Source: Bacteroidia bacterium (GTDB taxonomy: Bacteria; Bacteroidota; Bacteroidia; Bacteroidales; Azobacteroidaceae). Taken from it: DNA of 22,212 nucleotides. Of this stretch, positions 14,471 to 22,212 are shown piece after piece (within the stretch, counting starts at the first letter, position 1; every line of letters begins with the position of its first letter). A program made the translations under genes and the position numbers. The stretch spans positions 1 through 22,212 of the forward strand of contig BNTV01000080.1 of assembly GCA_025996865.1 (NCBI GenBank), read 5' to 3'. Below the pieces are notes generated by a model. It was given only the letters and a program-made list of their open reading frames with translations. It was not told the origin of the DNA and did no database searches.

Positions 14471-15775
14471 TTAATTCAATTGCGGCAATCTCCCCATATA
14501 AACATCAAGTATCCTGCGTTTCAGCATAAAAGAATATTTATCCTGAATATATTCATTTAGCGCATTGATATAATTATTCTGCTGTTGAAGCAATTCCACA
14601 GTGGAAATAGAGCCGGCATCATATTGTTTGCGATAGGTTGAAAAAGAAGCGGAATAAGCCTTTTCTTTGATTGTTGAGGTTTCAAAACTACTCAGTGAAG
14701 ATACCACGTTGTGGTATTCCTGTAAGACGGTTTGTTGCAGGCTGAGTTCGGTTTGTTTTTCTTCCAGCTCTGCCTGTCTCAGCGCAATTCGGCTTTGTGT
14801 AACATTCGACTTCGTGCGGTTACGATCGAATATCGGAATATTCACTGTAATACCTGCCTGCATCGTAAACCGGTCGGAAAGTTGTGTGCCGAAACGAGGA
14901 ACACCATCCAAATGTCCGCTGCCAAGGCTACCGGTCAAACTGACGGTCGGATAATGACCCGATTTTGCCATTTTCACGGCTGTGCCGGCAATTTCTACAT
15001 TGTACCGGCTGATACGAAAGTCAGGGAGGTTTGCCAAAGCGCTTTCCAATACGGTTCCTTCGTTGGGTAACAAAGCCATCCATTCAATGGATTCCGCATC
15101 AGGATGCACAATTTCCATCACTTGCAAAGGCTCAATGGATAGTAAACTCTTCAGCGCCAGCAAACTGTTTTCGCGCTGAACAGTCGTTTCTGTGATATTG
15201 TTTTTGTCGGTGGCATACTGCGATTGCAGCAGCAGATAGTCACTCTCAAGGATTTCCCCCAGACGAAAACGCTCACTTCCCAATTTTACCTGCTCTTCAC
15301 TTGATTTCAACAGCGATTGCTGGTATTTCAACAACTCTTCGTTACCCAGTACCGAAAGGAAGGTCTGCAAAATCTGAATAACCAATTCGTTGTCATACTG
15401 TTTGGTTAGATATTCGGTCTGTTCAGCCGACAATTTGCTTTTTTTGATGTTTTCGCTGATGTTGCCTCCCTGATAAAGAACGAGAGACGAATTAAGCCCG
15501 TAGCTGCCGTTCCATGCAGCCGAATTGCTTTTGGAATGGTTCAGATTTTCACCAAGGGTAGCGGATAAATCGGGGAGATGCTCCATATTGGATTGATTAT
15601 ACCGGTCTTGCGCCGCTTCTTCGTTCAACTTCACCGATTGGCGGGAATAATTATTGTTTAACGCAAAGTCGATACACTGTTCCAAGGTCATTTGCAAAGG
15701 AGATTCGGTTTTTTCCCGTCCTGCCACGCTCAAAAATGTTCCGCATAACAACAAGATTAAAAAAATGTGTTTCAT
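14471..15775 (-). CDS. TolC-like outer membrane efflux protein
   Basis: The 434-residue protein has a signal peptide (about 1-19) and two outer-membrane-efflux-protein repeats: one from about M-T-L-E-Q-C-I-D-F-A-L-N-N-N-Y (29-43), the second from about V-L-E-S-A-L-A-N-L-P-D (243-253). Each has long coiled-coil helices and short barrel strands such as the turn L-V-L-Y-Q-G-G-N and I-P-I-F-D-R-N-R. The family forms trimeric outer membrane channels that work with a membrane-fusion protein and an inner membrane pump. No pump genes lie next to it here: upstream is the divergent GH115 gene and downstream only debris. Partners must be encoded elsewhere, unless the rest of the operon was lost. Length and repeats are normal. 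Confidence 0.92.
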   Translation of the reverse strand: MKHIFLILLLCGTFLSVAGREKTESPLQMTLEQCIDFALNNNYSRQSVKLNEEAAQDRYNQSNMEHLPDLSATLGENLNHSKSNSAAWNGSYGLNSSLVLYQGGNISENIKKSKLSAEQTEYLTKQYDNELVIQILQTFLSVLGNEELLKYQQSLLKSSEEQVKLGSERFRLGEILESDYLLLQSQYATDKNNITETTVQRENSLLALKSLLSIEPLQVMEIVHPDAESIEWMALLPNEGTVLESALANLPDFRISRYNVEIAGTAVKMAKSGHYPTVSLTGSLGSGHLDGVPRFGTQLSDRFTMQAGITVNIPIFDRNRTKSNVTQSRIALRQAELEEKQTELSLQQTVLQEYHNVVSSLSSFETSTIKEKAYSASFSTYRKQYDAGSISTVELLQQQNNYINALNEYIQDKYSFMLKRRILDVYMGRLPQLN

Positions 15776-15982
15776 TTCTTGACTGTTTTTATTGATTATT
15801 AATTTAATAATTTAATTCTCAAAGACGTTTTTCTATTTTATTGTCATCTTCTATTGATAGAGACAAACGAACGAAGAAAATATTTTTAGGAGGTATTCAA
15901 AATATATTTTAATATTCAGGATTTTGTTACACCAATAATAATCTTTGTAACATTTTTTAATCTTCTTTTATGGATGAAAGTA

Positions 15983-15990
15983 TATCTTTG
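15983..15990 (+). promoter_or_regulatory. -7 promoter element (TATCTTTG) before GH115
   Basis: TATCTTTG matches TAnnTTTG and ends only 7 bases before the ATG at 15998. It lies inside a longer open frame starting at ATG 15974, so if the promoter is real, that upstream ATG cannot be used and the transcript would be leaderless or nearly so. No -33 TTTG is visible at the right distance. The same 10-mer TATATCTTTG precedes mnmE. Confidence 0.35.
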
Positions 15991-15997
15991 CGCCATT

Positions 15998-18553
15998 ATG
16001 AGGACAAAAATATTTATTATGCTGATTTTCTGTTTTTTGATTTGCTTCATTGCCGAATCGCAGGAAGTATTCGAAAACAACGAATTGACAATCAGTAAAT
16101 CCGAATGGGATGTCGAACAATTTGTGTTCGCAGAACAAATAGACCCGTCTTATTTCTCTTTGGTAGTCAACGGAATGCCTGCAAGCATCATTGCCGACGA
16201 CAGCGACAAAGGCGTAAAACGAGCCGTGAATGACCTGTATCAGGATTTCAAATTGGTAACCGGCGAAACGGCGCAAGGATTTTTATCTTACGCCGTCATT
16301 ATCGGCACAGCGGGCAAATCGGCAACCATAGACCAATTGATAAAAGACGGCAAAATAGACGGCAACGAATTGTCCGGAAAAAATGAAAAATACTTGATTC
16401 AAACGCTCAATAATCCGACAAGAGGCATAGAAAAAGCCTTGGTCATTGCCGGAAGCGACAAACGCGGAACGATTTACGGCATCTACGAACTCTCCAAACA
16501 AATCGGCGTATCACCCTGGTATTGGTGGGCGGATGTACCGGTAGTCAAGCAAACCGATTTATATGTAAAACCGGGTATTTATACCGAAGGCGAACCTGCC
16601 GTACATTACCGCGGTATTTTCATCAACGACGAAGCGCCCGCATTTCAAGGTTGGTGCGTGGAAAAATTCGGCGGCGTCAATTCCAAAATGTACGAACACA
16701 TGTTTGAGTTAATACTTCGCCTGAAAGGCAATTTTCTTTGGCCCGCCATGTGGGGCAACGCTTTTTATGACGACGACCCACAAAACGGCGTTCTCGCCGA
16801 TGAAATGGGAATTGTAATCGGAACTTCGCACCACGAACCGCTGGGACGCGCCCACGACGAATGGCGGCGATACGGCAAGGGGGCTTGGAATTACAACGCC
16901 AACCCCAAAGTATTGACCGATTTCTGGACGGGCGGCATGGAACGGATGAAAAACTTTGAAACAGTAGCAACCGTCGGTATGCGCGGCGACGGCGACGAAG
17001 CCATGAGCGAAAGCGCCGACATCGCCCTGTTGGAAAAAATCGTGAAAGACCAACGGAAAATCATCGAAAAAGTGACCGGTAAAAAAGCGGCGGAAACGCC
17101 TCAGGTTTGGGCTTTGTACAAAGAAGTGCAGGATTATTACGACAAAGGCATGCGCGTACCCGACGATGTCACGCTTTTGCTTTGCGACGACAATTGGGGA
17201 AATGTGCGCAAATTGCCGGACATCAACGCCCCCAAACGCAAAGGCGGATACGGCATGTATTACCATTTCGACTATGTAGGCGGACCTCGGAATTACAAAT
17301 GGCTGAACATCAGTCCGGTGCAACGGATTTGGGAACAAATGAATCTGACTTATACGCACGGTGTCAATCAATTGTGGGTGGTAAACGTCGGCGATTTGAA
17401 ACCGATGGAATATCCAATCAGCTTTTTCCTCGATATGGCATGGAATCCCAAACGTTTCAATGCCAACAACTTGTTGCAGCATACGGAAGATTGGTGCGCT
17501 CAACAGTTCGGCAAACAATACGCCAAAGAATCCGCCCGGTTAATCAACCTTTACACCAAATACAACCGGCGCGTAAGCCCCGAATTGTTGACCGACAAAA
17601 CCTACAGTTTGGAAAATTACAATGAATTTGAAACGGTTGTCAACGATTACAAAGATTTGGCAATGGACGCTTTGCGGCTTTACAACCGCCTTCCCAACGA
17701 ATACAAAGATGCTTTCGACCAATTGGTTTTATTTCCCGTCAATGCCTGTTCCAACTTGTACGAAATGTATTTTGCGGTAGCGAAAAACAAATTTTACGCA
17801 CAACAGCAAGATGTAAAAGCCAATGAATGGGCGGACAAAGTGAAAAAGCACTACGAACTGGATTCCTTGCAAACGATTCATTACAACCAACAGATTTCCG
17901 GAGGCAAATGGTCACACATGATGGACCAAACGCACATCGGTTATACCTATTGGCAGCAACCGACGGTTAACAAAATGCCGGAAGTAGATCGTGTACCGTG
18001 TACCGTGCACCGTGCACCCATCTTCGTTGAAAACGAAGGTTATGTATCCATCGAAGCGGAAAATTTTGCACGTTCGCAAGGAACTTCAACTATTCATTGG
18101 ACGGTTATTCCGGATTTAGGCCGCACAAAATCTGCCATCACTACTTTCCCCACAAATATTTATCCCAAAGACAACGAACAAATCTATGTGGAATATGATA
18201 TTCAATTTGCGACCCAAGGGGAATTTGATGTGCAATTTTTATTGGCTCCTACCTTGAATTTCAACGCCAATAAAGGTTTGCGTTATGCCGTTTCTATTGA
18301 TGGCGGGGCTGAACAAGCCGTGAATTTCAACGGACATTACCGTGGCGAATTGGGACAATGGCAAGGCGAAAGCATCATCCGGTCGAATACAAAAATAGCT
18401 ATTCCTTCAACAGGTAAACACACCTTACGTTTTCGGGTATTAGAGCCGGGAATCGTATTGGAAAAAATACTCATTAATACCGGCGGCCTAAAACCCACTT
18501 ATTTGGGTGCGCCGGAGACAACTCTCAACTCTCAACTCTCAATTCTCAATTAA
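15998..18553 (+). CDS. GH115 xylan alpha-1,2-glucuronidase
   Basis: The 851-residue protein has a signal peptide (about 1-21). It shows the GH115 landmarks: S-P-W-Y-W-W-A-D-V-P near 170-180, Y-R-G-I-F-I-N-D-E-A-P, L-K-G-N-F-L-W-P-A-M-W-G-N-A-F, G-T-S-H-H-E-P-L-G-R-A-H-D-E-W near 275-289, G-M-R-G-D-G-D-E-A-M, and W-V-V-N-V-G-D-L-K-P-M-E. It ends with the C-terminal domain starting Y-V-S-I-E-A-E-N-F. Family members remove (4-O-methyl)glucuronic acid branches from xylan. I chose ATG 15998 because the signal peptide M-R-T-K-I-F-I-M-L-I begins there; the ATG at 15974 would add eight residues. Two heptamer arrays lie inside the gene, one at the domain junction and one forming the last residues T-L-N-S-Q-L-S-I-L-N. 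It heads the xylan operon. Confidence 0.95.
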   Translation: MRTKIFIMLIFCFLICFIAESQEVFENNELTISKSEWDVEQFVFAEQIDPSYFSLVVNGMPASIIADDSDKGVKRAVNDLYQDFKLVTGETAQGFLSYAVIIGTAGKSATIDQLIKDGKIDGNELSGKNEKYLIQTLNNPTRGIEKALVIAGSDKRGTIYGIYELSKQIGVSPWYWWADVPVVKQTDLYVKPGIYTEGEPAVHYRGIFINDEAPAFQGWCVEKFGGVNSKMYEHMFELILRLKGNFLWPAMWGNAFYDDDPQNGVLADEMGIVIGTSHHEPLGRAHDEWRRYGKGAWNYNANPKVLTDFWTGGMERMKNFETVATVGMRGDGDEAMSESADIALLEKIVKDQRKIIEKVTGKKAAETPQVWALYKEVQDYYDKGMRVPDDVTLLLCDDNWGNVRKLPDINAPKRKGGYGMYYHFDYVGGPRNYKWLNISPVQRIWEQMNLTYTHGVNQLWVVNVGDLKPMEYPISFFLDMAWNPKRFNANNLLQHTEDWCAQQFGKQYAKESARLINLYTKYNRRVSPELLTDKTYSLENYNEFETVVNDYKDLAMDALRLYNRLPNEYKDAFDQLVLFPVNACSNLYEMYFAVAKNKFYAQQQDVKANEWADKVKKHYELDSLQTIHYNQQISGGKWSHMMDQTHIGYTYWQQPTVNKMPEVDRVPCTVHRAPIFVENEGYVSIEAENFARSQGTSTIHWTVIPDLGRTKSAITTFPTNIYPKDNEQIYVEYDIQFATQGEFDVQFLLAPTLNFNANKGLRYAVSIDGGAEQAVNFNGHYRGELGQWQGESIIRSNTKIAIPSTGKHTLRFRVLEPGIVLEKILINTGGLKPTYLGAPETTLNSQLSILN
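17990..18017 (+). repeat. Four-copy heptanucleotide array inside GH115
   Basis: Units are CGTGTAC, CGTGTAC, CGTGCAC, CGTGCAC in perfect tandem. The array encodes R-V-P-C-T-V-H-R-A around residues 665-674, between the catalytic part and the C-terminal domain. Seven is not a multiple of three, so gain or loss of one unit would shift the frame. Confidence 0.9.
18519..18551 (+). repeat. Heptanucleotide array at the end of GH115
   Basis: A partial CAACT is followed by CTCAACT, CTCAACT, CTCAATT, CTCAATT. The array supplies the last codons of GH115 and the first base of its stop, and ends 12 bases before the transporter ATG. Its two-plus-two arrangement with a single C/T change mirrors the array at 17990. 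Confidence 0.9.
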
Positions 18554-18563
18554 TATCAATATT

Positions 18564-19982
18564 ATGGATACACGTTCTCTCGAAGACAAAGGATTTTACA
18601 AATTATCGTGGCGCGAACGGATAGCATTTGGTTCGGGCGATTTGGCTCAGAATTTTATTTATCAAACAGTAACAACCTATCTGTTATTTTTTTACACCAA
18701 TGTGTACGGTTTGAATCCTGCCATTGCAGCCACCATGTTTCTCGGCGTCCGCATCATTGATGCGGTATGGGATCCGATTGTAGGCACATTGATAGACAAG
18801 AGCACTACCCGTTGGGGAAAATATCGCGGTTGGTTGCTCATTATGGCGATTCCGCTGACCGTCCTGATGATAGCCTGTTTTATCGTTCCTGCTTGGGGTG
18901 TAAACGCGAAAGTCGTTTATGCTTGTGTCACTTATGTTGCCTTGTCGGTAATTTACACGACCGTCAATGTTCCTTACGGCGCTATCAACGCCGCCCTCAC
19001 GCGCGACCAACAGGAAGTGACCATACTTACTTCCACTCGTATGTGGCTCGTGAATGTGGCGCAAGTGGCAATTACTTACGGAGTTCCGACCTTGGTTATC
19101 TTTTTTGCAGGCTCGTTGGGCAATTCATCTACCGAAAGTGGCGCTTTATTTTCCGAGGCGCGTTACGGTTGGTTGTTGACCATCGTCATTTACGGCGTAA
19201 TCGGATTGGCGGCTCTTTTGTTTTGTTTCAAAGGAACGAAAGAACGCATCGTAATGTCGAAAGCCGAACAGGGAAAAGTGAAATTTTCCGACCTGTTTAC
19301 CGAAGTTGTCCGCAATCGTCCGTTGCGTATCGTGTCGTTTATGTTTATTACGGCTTTCGCAATAATGGCAATCAGCAACTCGGCAGGCACTTATTTTGTA
19401 AAATATAATCTCGGCAACGAAGACTTAGTCGGAAAATTTATGGTTATTTCGGCAGTTCCGGCTTTGGTCATTTTGCCGTTTATGCCGCTTATGCGCAAGA
19501 AATTCGGAAAGAAAGGATTGTTATATCTTTCGCTTGCCGTGTCGTTTATCGGTTTTATGGGTCTGTTTCTGACTCCGGCGAATAGTGTGGTGACGGTATT
19601 TGTATTCCAGTTTGTCCGTTCCATAGGCTTTGGTGTCGTGGGTGCGTTTATCTGGTCGCTCATTCCGGAAGCAATCACGTATGGCGAATGGCAAACCGGC
19701 AAACGTATTTCGGGTATTGCCAATGCCTTAATTGGATTCTTCTTTAAATTCGGACTGGCTTTGGGCGGTTTTGTCCCCGGTATCGTGATGTCGTTTACAG
19801 GATTTAACGCCGATCTGGCTAACCAATCGGATTCGGCTTTATTCGGAATAAAATTGCTTTTAGCCGCATTTCCCGCATTGCTCGTAATAGTCCTCGCATT
19901 GATAGTTTGGCGTTACAATCTTACAGACGAGCAGTTAATACAATATGGTATTGAAATTGAAGAAAGAAACGATAAAGAATAA
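18564..19982 (+). CDS. GPH-family (MelB-like) sugar/cation symporter
   Basis: From the ATG at 18564 the protein has 472 residues with about 12 membrane helices. The N-terminus has [18 protein letters not shown], then [12 protein letters not shown] (69-80) and [10 protein letters not shown] (83-92). These are the cation-site aspartates (D70, D78) and loop motif of the glycoside-pentoside-hexuronide family to which MelB and xyloside carriers belong. It sits in the inner membrane and probably imports xylo-oligosaccharides or glucuronate-substituted products. The open frame extends upstream to 18507, but those 19 residues translate the heptamer array at the end of GH115, so I reject that start. 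It lies between GH115 and GH10 and is co-oriented with both. Confidence 0.93.
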   Translation: MDTRSLEDKGFYKLSWRERIAFGSGDLAQNFIYQTVTTYLLFFYTNVYGLNPAIAATMFLGVRIIDAVWDPIVGTLIDKSTTRWGKYRGWLLIMAIPLTVLMIACFIVPAWGVNAKVVYACVTYVALSVIYTTVNVPYGAINAALTRDQQEVTILTSTRMWLVNVAQVAITYGVPTLVIFFAGSLGNSSTESGALFSEARYGWLLTIVIYGVIGLAALLFCFKGTKERIVMSKAEQGKVKFSDLFTEVVRNRPLRIVSFMFITAFAIMAISNSAGTYFVKYNLGNEDLVGKFMVISAVPALVILPFMPLMRKKFGKKGLLYLSLAVSFIGFMGLFLTPANSVVTVFVFQFVRSIGFGVVGAFIWSLIPEAITYGEWQTGKRISGIANALIGFFFKFGLALGGFVPGIVMSFTGFNADLANQSDSALFGIKLLLAAFPALLVIVLALIVWRYNLTDEQLIQYGIEIEERNDKE

Positions 19983-19987
19983 AACAC

Positions 19988-20070
19988 CCCCCAACCCCCT
20001 GAAGGGGGCTTTTAGAGTCTGCATTTTTGTTAATTTAGCAAAGGCAAAGCCCCCTTCAGGGGGTTGGGGG
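19988..20070. repeat. 25-bp perfect inverted repeat with C/G tracts
   Basis: The left arm (19988-20012) is five C, AA, five C, TGAA, five G, CTTT. The right arm (20046-20070) is its exact complement, ending with five G. The spacer is 33 bases. Each arm is itself a small hairpin (CCCCC-TGAA-GGGGG). It fills the gap between the transporter stop and the GH10 start. The layout resembles paired repetitive extragenic palindromes; it could also slow transcription or protect mRNA ends. No T run follows on the + strand. Confidence 0.9.
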
Positions 20071-20085
20071 TTAATACTAATAAAT

Positions 20086-21219
20086 ATGAAAACAATAAAA
20101 AGCACTATCCTCGCCATGGCTCTTGTCTGTTTCGCCTTGTCGGGATGTTCTAAAACAACAGTTGAAACAGAAGCGCCGGCTACATTAAAATCAGCTTTGG
20201 CTGATAAATTCTACATCGGAACGGCTTTGAACCAAGCGCAGTTCACAGGTGTAGATACCGCCTCTATCCGATTGATAAAAGACCAATTTTCCGCTATTGT
20301 ACCGGAGAATTGTATGAAAAGTGAAGTCATTCATCCGGAAGAAGGGCGCTTCGACTTTACCCAAGCCGACCGGTTTGTCGATTTTGGCGAAGCGAACAAT
20401 CTGTTTATCACAGGTCATTGCTTGGTATGGCATTCCCAAACACCCCAATGGTTGTTCGTCGATGAACAAGGGAAAGATGTGTCGCGCGAAGTTTTGATTG
20501 AACGGATGAAAAACCATATTACTGCCGTAGTGAGCCGTTACAAAGGCAAAATCAAAGGTTGGGACGTGGTCAATGAAGCGATTTTGGACGATGGTTCCTA
20601 TCGGGAAAGCAAATTTTATACGATTATTGGCGAAGAATTTATACCTTTGGCATTCCAATTCGCGCACGAAGCCGACCCGGATGTCGAATTGTATTACAAC
20701 GATTATTCGATGGCCAATGAAGGAAAACGGAATGGCGTAGTAGCGATGGTAAAATCCATTCAGGAAAAAGGGATAAGAATAGACGGCATCGGTATGCAAG
20801 GACATATTGGCATGCAATATCCTGCCATAGAAGAGTTTGAAAAGAGTTTAACGGCTTTTGCCGCGCTGGGTGTGAACGTGATGATTACCGAATTGGATTT
20901 AACGGTATTGCCCAGCCCACAGGGAGACGTGGGCGCTGATGTGGCGCAAACCGTCAAGTACCAACAAGAAATGAATCCCTATCCCGATGGTTTGCCTAAA
21001 GAGGTGGAGGCCGCTTGGACGGCTCGCTTCAACGAGTTTTTTAAGTTGTTCTTCAAATATCAGGATAAAATCACGCGCGTAACCCTCTGGGGCGTAAGTG
21101 ACGGCGATTCTTGGAAAAACGACTGGCCGGTTTTCGGAAGAACAGATTATGCGCTCTTGTTTGACCGCAATTATCAGCCCAAACCAATCGTGCAATTAAT
21201 TATTGAAGAAGCAAAATAA
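20086..21219 (+). CDS. GH10 endo-beta-1,4-xylanase lipoprotein
   Basis: From the ATG at 20086 the protein has 377 residues. The lipobox is A-L-S-G-C (C21), so it is a membrane-anchored lipoprotein. The GH10 barrel shows [14 protein letters not shown] (34-47), [13 protein letters not shown] (110-122), the acid/base region W-D-V-V-N-E-A (E164), and the nucleophile region M-I-T-E-L-D-L (E269). It ends with [10 protein letters not shown] near 334-343. It cleaves the xylan backbone by a retaining mechanism. The open frame runs 141 bases further upstream, but that part is a translation of the inverted repeat and lacks a signal peptide. The GH43 gene follows within about 13 bases, and GH115 and the transporter precede it. 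All key residues are present and the length is normal for a single-domain GH10. Confidence 0.97.
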   Translation: MKTIKSTILAMALVCFALSGCSKTTVETEAPATLKSALADKFYIGTALNQAQFTGVDTASIRLIKDQFSAIVPENCMKSEVIHPEEGRFDFTQADRFVDFGEANNLFITGHCLVWHSQTPQWLFVDEQGKDVSREVLIERMKNHITAVVSRYKGKIKGWDVVNEAILDDGSYRESKFYTIIGEEFIPLAFQFAHEADPDVELYYNDYSMANEGKRNGVVAMVKSIQEKGIRIDGIGMQGHIGMQYPAIEEFEKSLTAFAALGVNVMITELDLTVLPSPQGDVGADVAQTVKYQQEMNPYPDGLPKEVEAAWTARFNEFFKLFFKYQDKITRVTLWGVSDGDSWKNDWPVFGRTDYALLFDRNYQPKPIVQLIIEEAK

Positions 21220-21232
21220 TAATGGAATGCGG

Positions 21233-22204
21233 ATGAAAACATCGAAGTATTTAGTTCCCGACGATTATATGGCAGACCCTGCCGTACATGTTTTTAACGG
21301 TAAATTGTACATTTACCCGTCGCACGACCGCGAAAGCGGAATTCCGGAAAACGACAACGGCGACCATTTTGATATGAAAGATTATCACGTCTTTTCGACC
21401 GATGACATCGAAAACGGTGAAATCACCGACCACGGTGTTGTATTAGACACAAAAGACATCCCTTGGGCGGGTCACCAATTGTGGGATTGCGACGTAGCCT
21501 GCAAAAACGGAAAATATTATATGTATTTTCCCTTAAAAGATAAAACCGATATTTTCCGTATCGGCGTAGCAATTGCTGATAAACCCGAAGGGCCTTTCAT
21601 CCCCCTACCCGACCCTATTCGAGGCAGTTACAGCATCGACCCGGCTATTTTGGAAGAAAACGGGGAATATTATATGTATTTCGGCGGATTATGGGGCGGA
21701 CAATTGCAACGTTATCGAGACAATAAAGCGCTCGAAAGCGCCGTTTTCCCGGCAGATAATGAACCGGCCATTCCTTCGCGCGTAGTGAAATTAAGTCCCG
21801 ATATGCTTCAATTTGCCGAAGAACCCCGTCCTGTCATCATTCTGGGCAAAGACGGAAAACCTTTGACGACAGGAGATAACAGAAAACGTTTTTTTGAAGC
21901 TTCGTGGATACATAAATATAACGGGAAATACTATTTCTCTTATTCTACCGGAGATACACATCTTTTGTGTTACGCCACCGGCGATAATCCTTACGGGCCG
22001 TTCACCTATCAGGGCGTGATTCTGACGCCGGTAGTCGGATGGACGACTCACCATGCCATTGTGGAATTTAAGGGAAAATGGTATCTTTTTCATCACGACT
22101 GTGTACCTTCGGGAGACATAACGTGGCTACGGAGTTTGAAAGTAATTGAATTGGAATACGCCGGAGATGGGAAGATAAAGACCATCGAGGGCACTGAAAA
22201 ATAA
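21233..22204 (+). CDS. GH43 beta-xylosidase / alpha-L-arabinofuranosidase, no signal peptide
   Basis: From the ATG at 21233 the protein has 323 residues and starts straight into the five-bladed propeller: Y-M-A-D-P-A-V-H-V-F-N-G-K-L-Y-I-Y-P. The three GH43 acidic residues are visible: base D15 (A-D-P), pKa-modulating D136 (S-I-D-P-A) and acid E222 (F-E-A-S-W). The stretch G-D-H-F-D-M-K-D-Y-H-V-F-S (43-55) recalls subfamily 1 enzymes from Bacteroidota xylan loci, from memory. It has no signal peptide, so it likely acts in the cytoplasm on imported xylo-oligosaccharides. An ATG at 21227 is the alternative start, two residues longer; it is 7 bases past the GH10 stop. It is the last gene seen of the operon. 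Confidence 0.92.
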   Translation: MKTSKYLVPDDYMADPAVHVFNGKLYIYPSHDRESGIPENDNGDHFDMKDYHVFSTDDIENGEITDHGVVLDTKDIPWAGHQLWDCDVACKNGKYYMYFPLKDKTDIFRIGVAIADKPEGPFIPLPDPIRGSYSIDPAILEENGEYYMYFGGLWGGQLQRYRDNKALESAVFPADNEPAIPSRVVKLSPDMLQFAEEPRPVIILGKDGKPLTTGDNRKRFFEASWIHKYNGKYYFSYSTGDTHLLCYATGDNPYGPFTYQGVILTPVVGWTTHHAIVEFKGKWYLFHHDCVPSGDITWLRSLKVIELEYAGDGKIKTIEGTEK

Positions 22205-22212
22205 TATCGGAA

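Noticed and set aside
15888..15894. AGGAGGT, a perfect Shine-Dalgarno-like sequence
   Set aside because: No start codon with a continuing frame follows at a suitable distance, and such sites are not typical in Bacteroidota.
16709..17518. 269-codon open frame on the minus strand
   Set aside because: It is fully antisense to GH115, whose family motifs are clear, and the translation shows no family or start context.
18507..18563. N-terminal extension of the transporter frame
   Set aside because: It translates the heptamer array at the end of GH115 out of frame; the family N-terminus begins at 18564.
18767..19408. 213-codon + strand frame inside the transporter gene
   Set aside because: It is a shifted frame of the GPH carrier, rich in R, C and H, with no recognisable motif.
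19945..20085. N-terminal extension of the GH10 frame
   Set aside because: It translates the transporter's last codons and the inverted repeat; the lipoprotein signal begins at 20086.
20191..20817. 208-codon minus-strand frame
   Set aside because: It is antisense to the GH10 xylanase and is a by-product of its codon use.
1..22212. Search by eye for tRNA, rRNA, CRISPR arrays and integrase sites
   Set aside because: No cloverleaf, rRNA-like sequence, spaced direct-repeat array or att-type duplication was seen; reading by eye may miss divergent tRNAs or small RNAs.

Overview
The window looks like a chromosomal segment of a carbohydrate-degrading member of the Bacteroidota, most likely Bacteroidales. 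The evidence is a SusC/SusD pair, lipoproteins with acidic residues after the lipobox cysteine, TAnnTTTG-type -7 promoter elements, and few Shine-Dalgarno sites. The species cannot be named from sequence alone; a gut or rumen-type polysaccharide degrader is an inference.

Region 1 (1-8543, + strand) is a polysaccharide utilisation locus that continues off the left edge. It holds the C-terminus of a sodium/solute symporter, a secreted GH28-type beta-helix hydrolase, a SusC-like TonB-dependent transporter, a SusD-like lipoprotein, a lipoprotein in the usual surface glycan-binding position, and a lipoprotein that looks like a TIM-barrel glycosidase of no family I can name. A 20-bp hairpin sits between the last two genes. 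Pectic substrate is suggested only by the GH28 fold.

Region 2 (8544-14470) is a mosaic around the housekeeping tRNA-modification gene mnmE. To its left are a decayed IS1634-type transposase and a membrane acyltransferase (- strand). To its right is a minus-strand cluster with an intact T4 Rnl2-type RNA ligase and an intact cysteine-rich protein of unknown function. Gene debris surrounds them: the head of a metallophosphoesterase joined to the ligase by an ATGA overlap, the tail of a second metallophosphoesterase carrying GHSH, a lipoprotein head, and an unidentified C-terminal fragment. There is also a possible 47-residue small protein with its own -7 box and terminator. The ligase cluster is the best candidate for an undescribed (RNA-repair-like) system, now partly degraded.

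Region 3 (14471-22212) has a TolC-like outer membrane protein (- strand), then a glucuronoxylan operon on the + strand: GH115 alpha-glucuronidase, GPH-family sugar transporter, GH10 xylanase lipoprotein and GH43 enzyme without a signal peptide. The likely flow is surface or periplasmic cleavage of xylan by GH10, removal of glucuronosyl branches by GH115, import by the transporter, and final cleavage inside the cell by GH43. GH115 carries two 4-copy heptanucleotide arrays, and a 25-bp perfect inverted repeat of C/G-tract type lies between the transporter and GH10.
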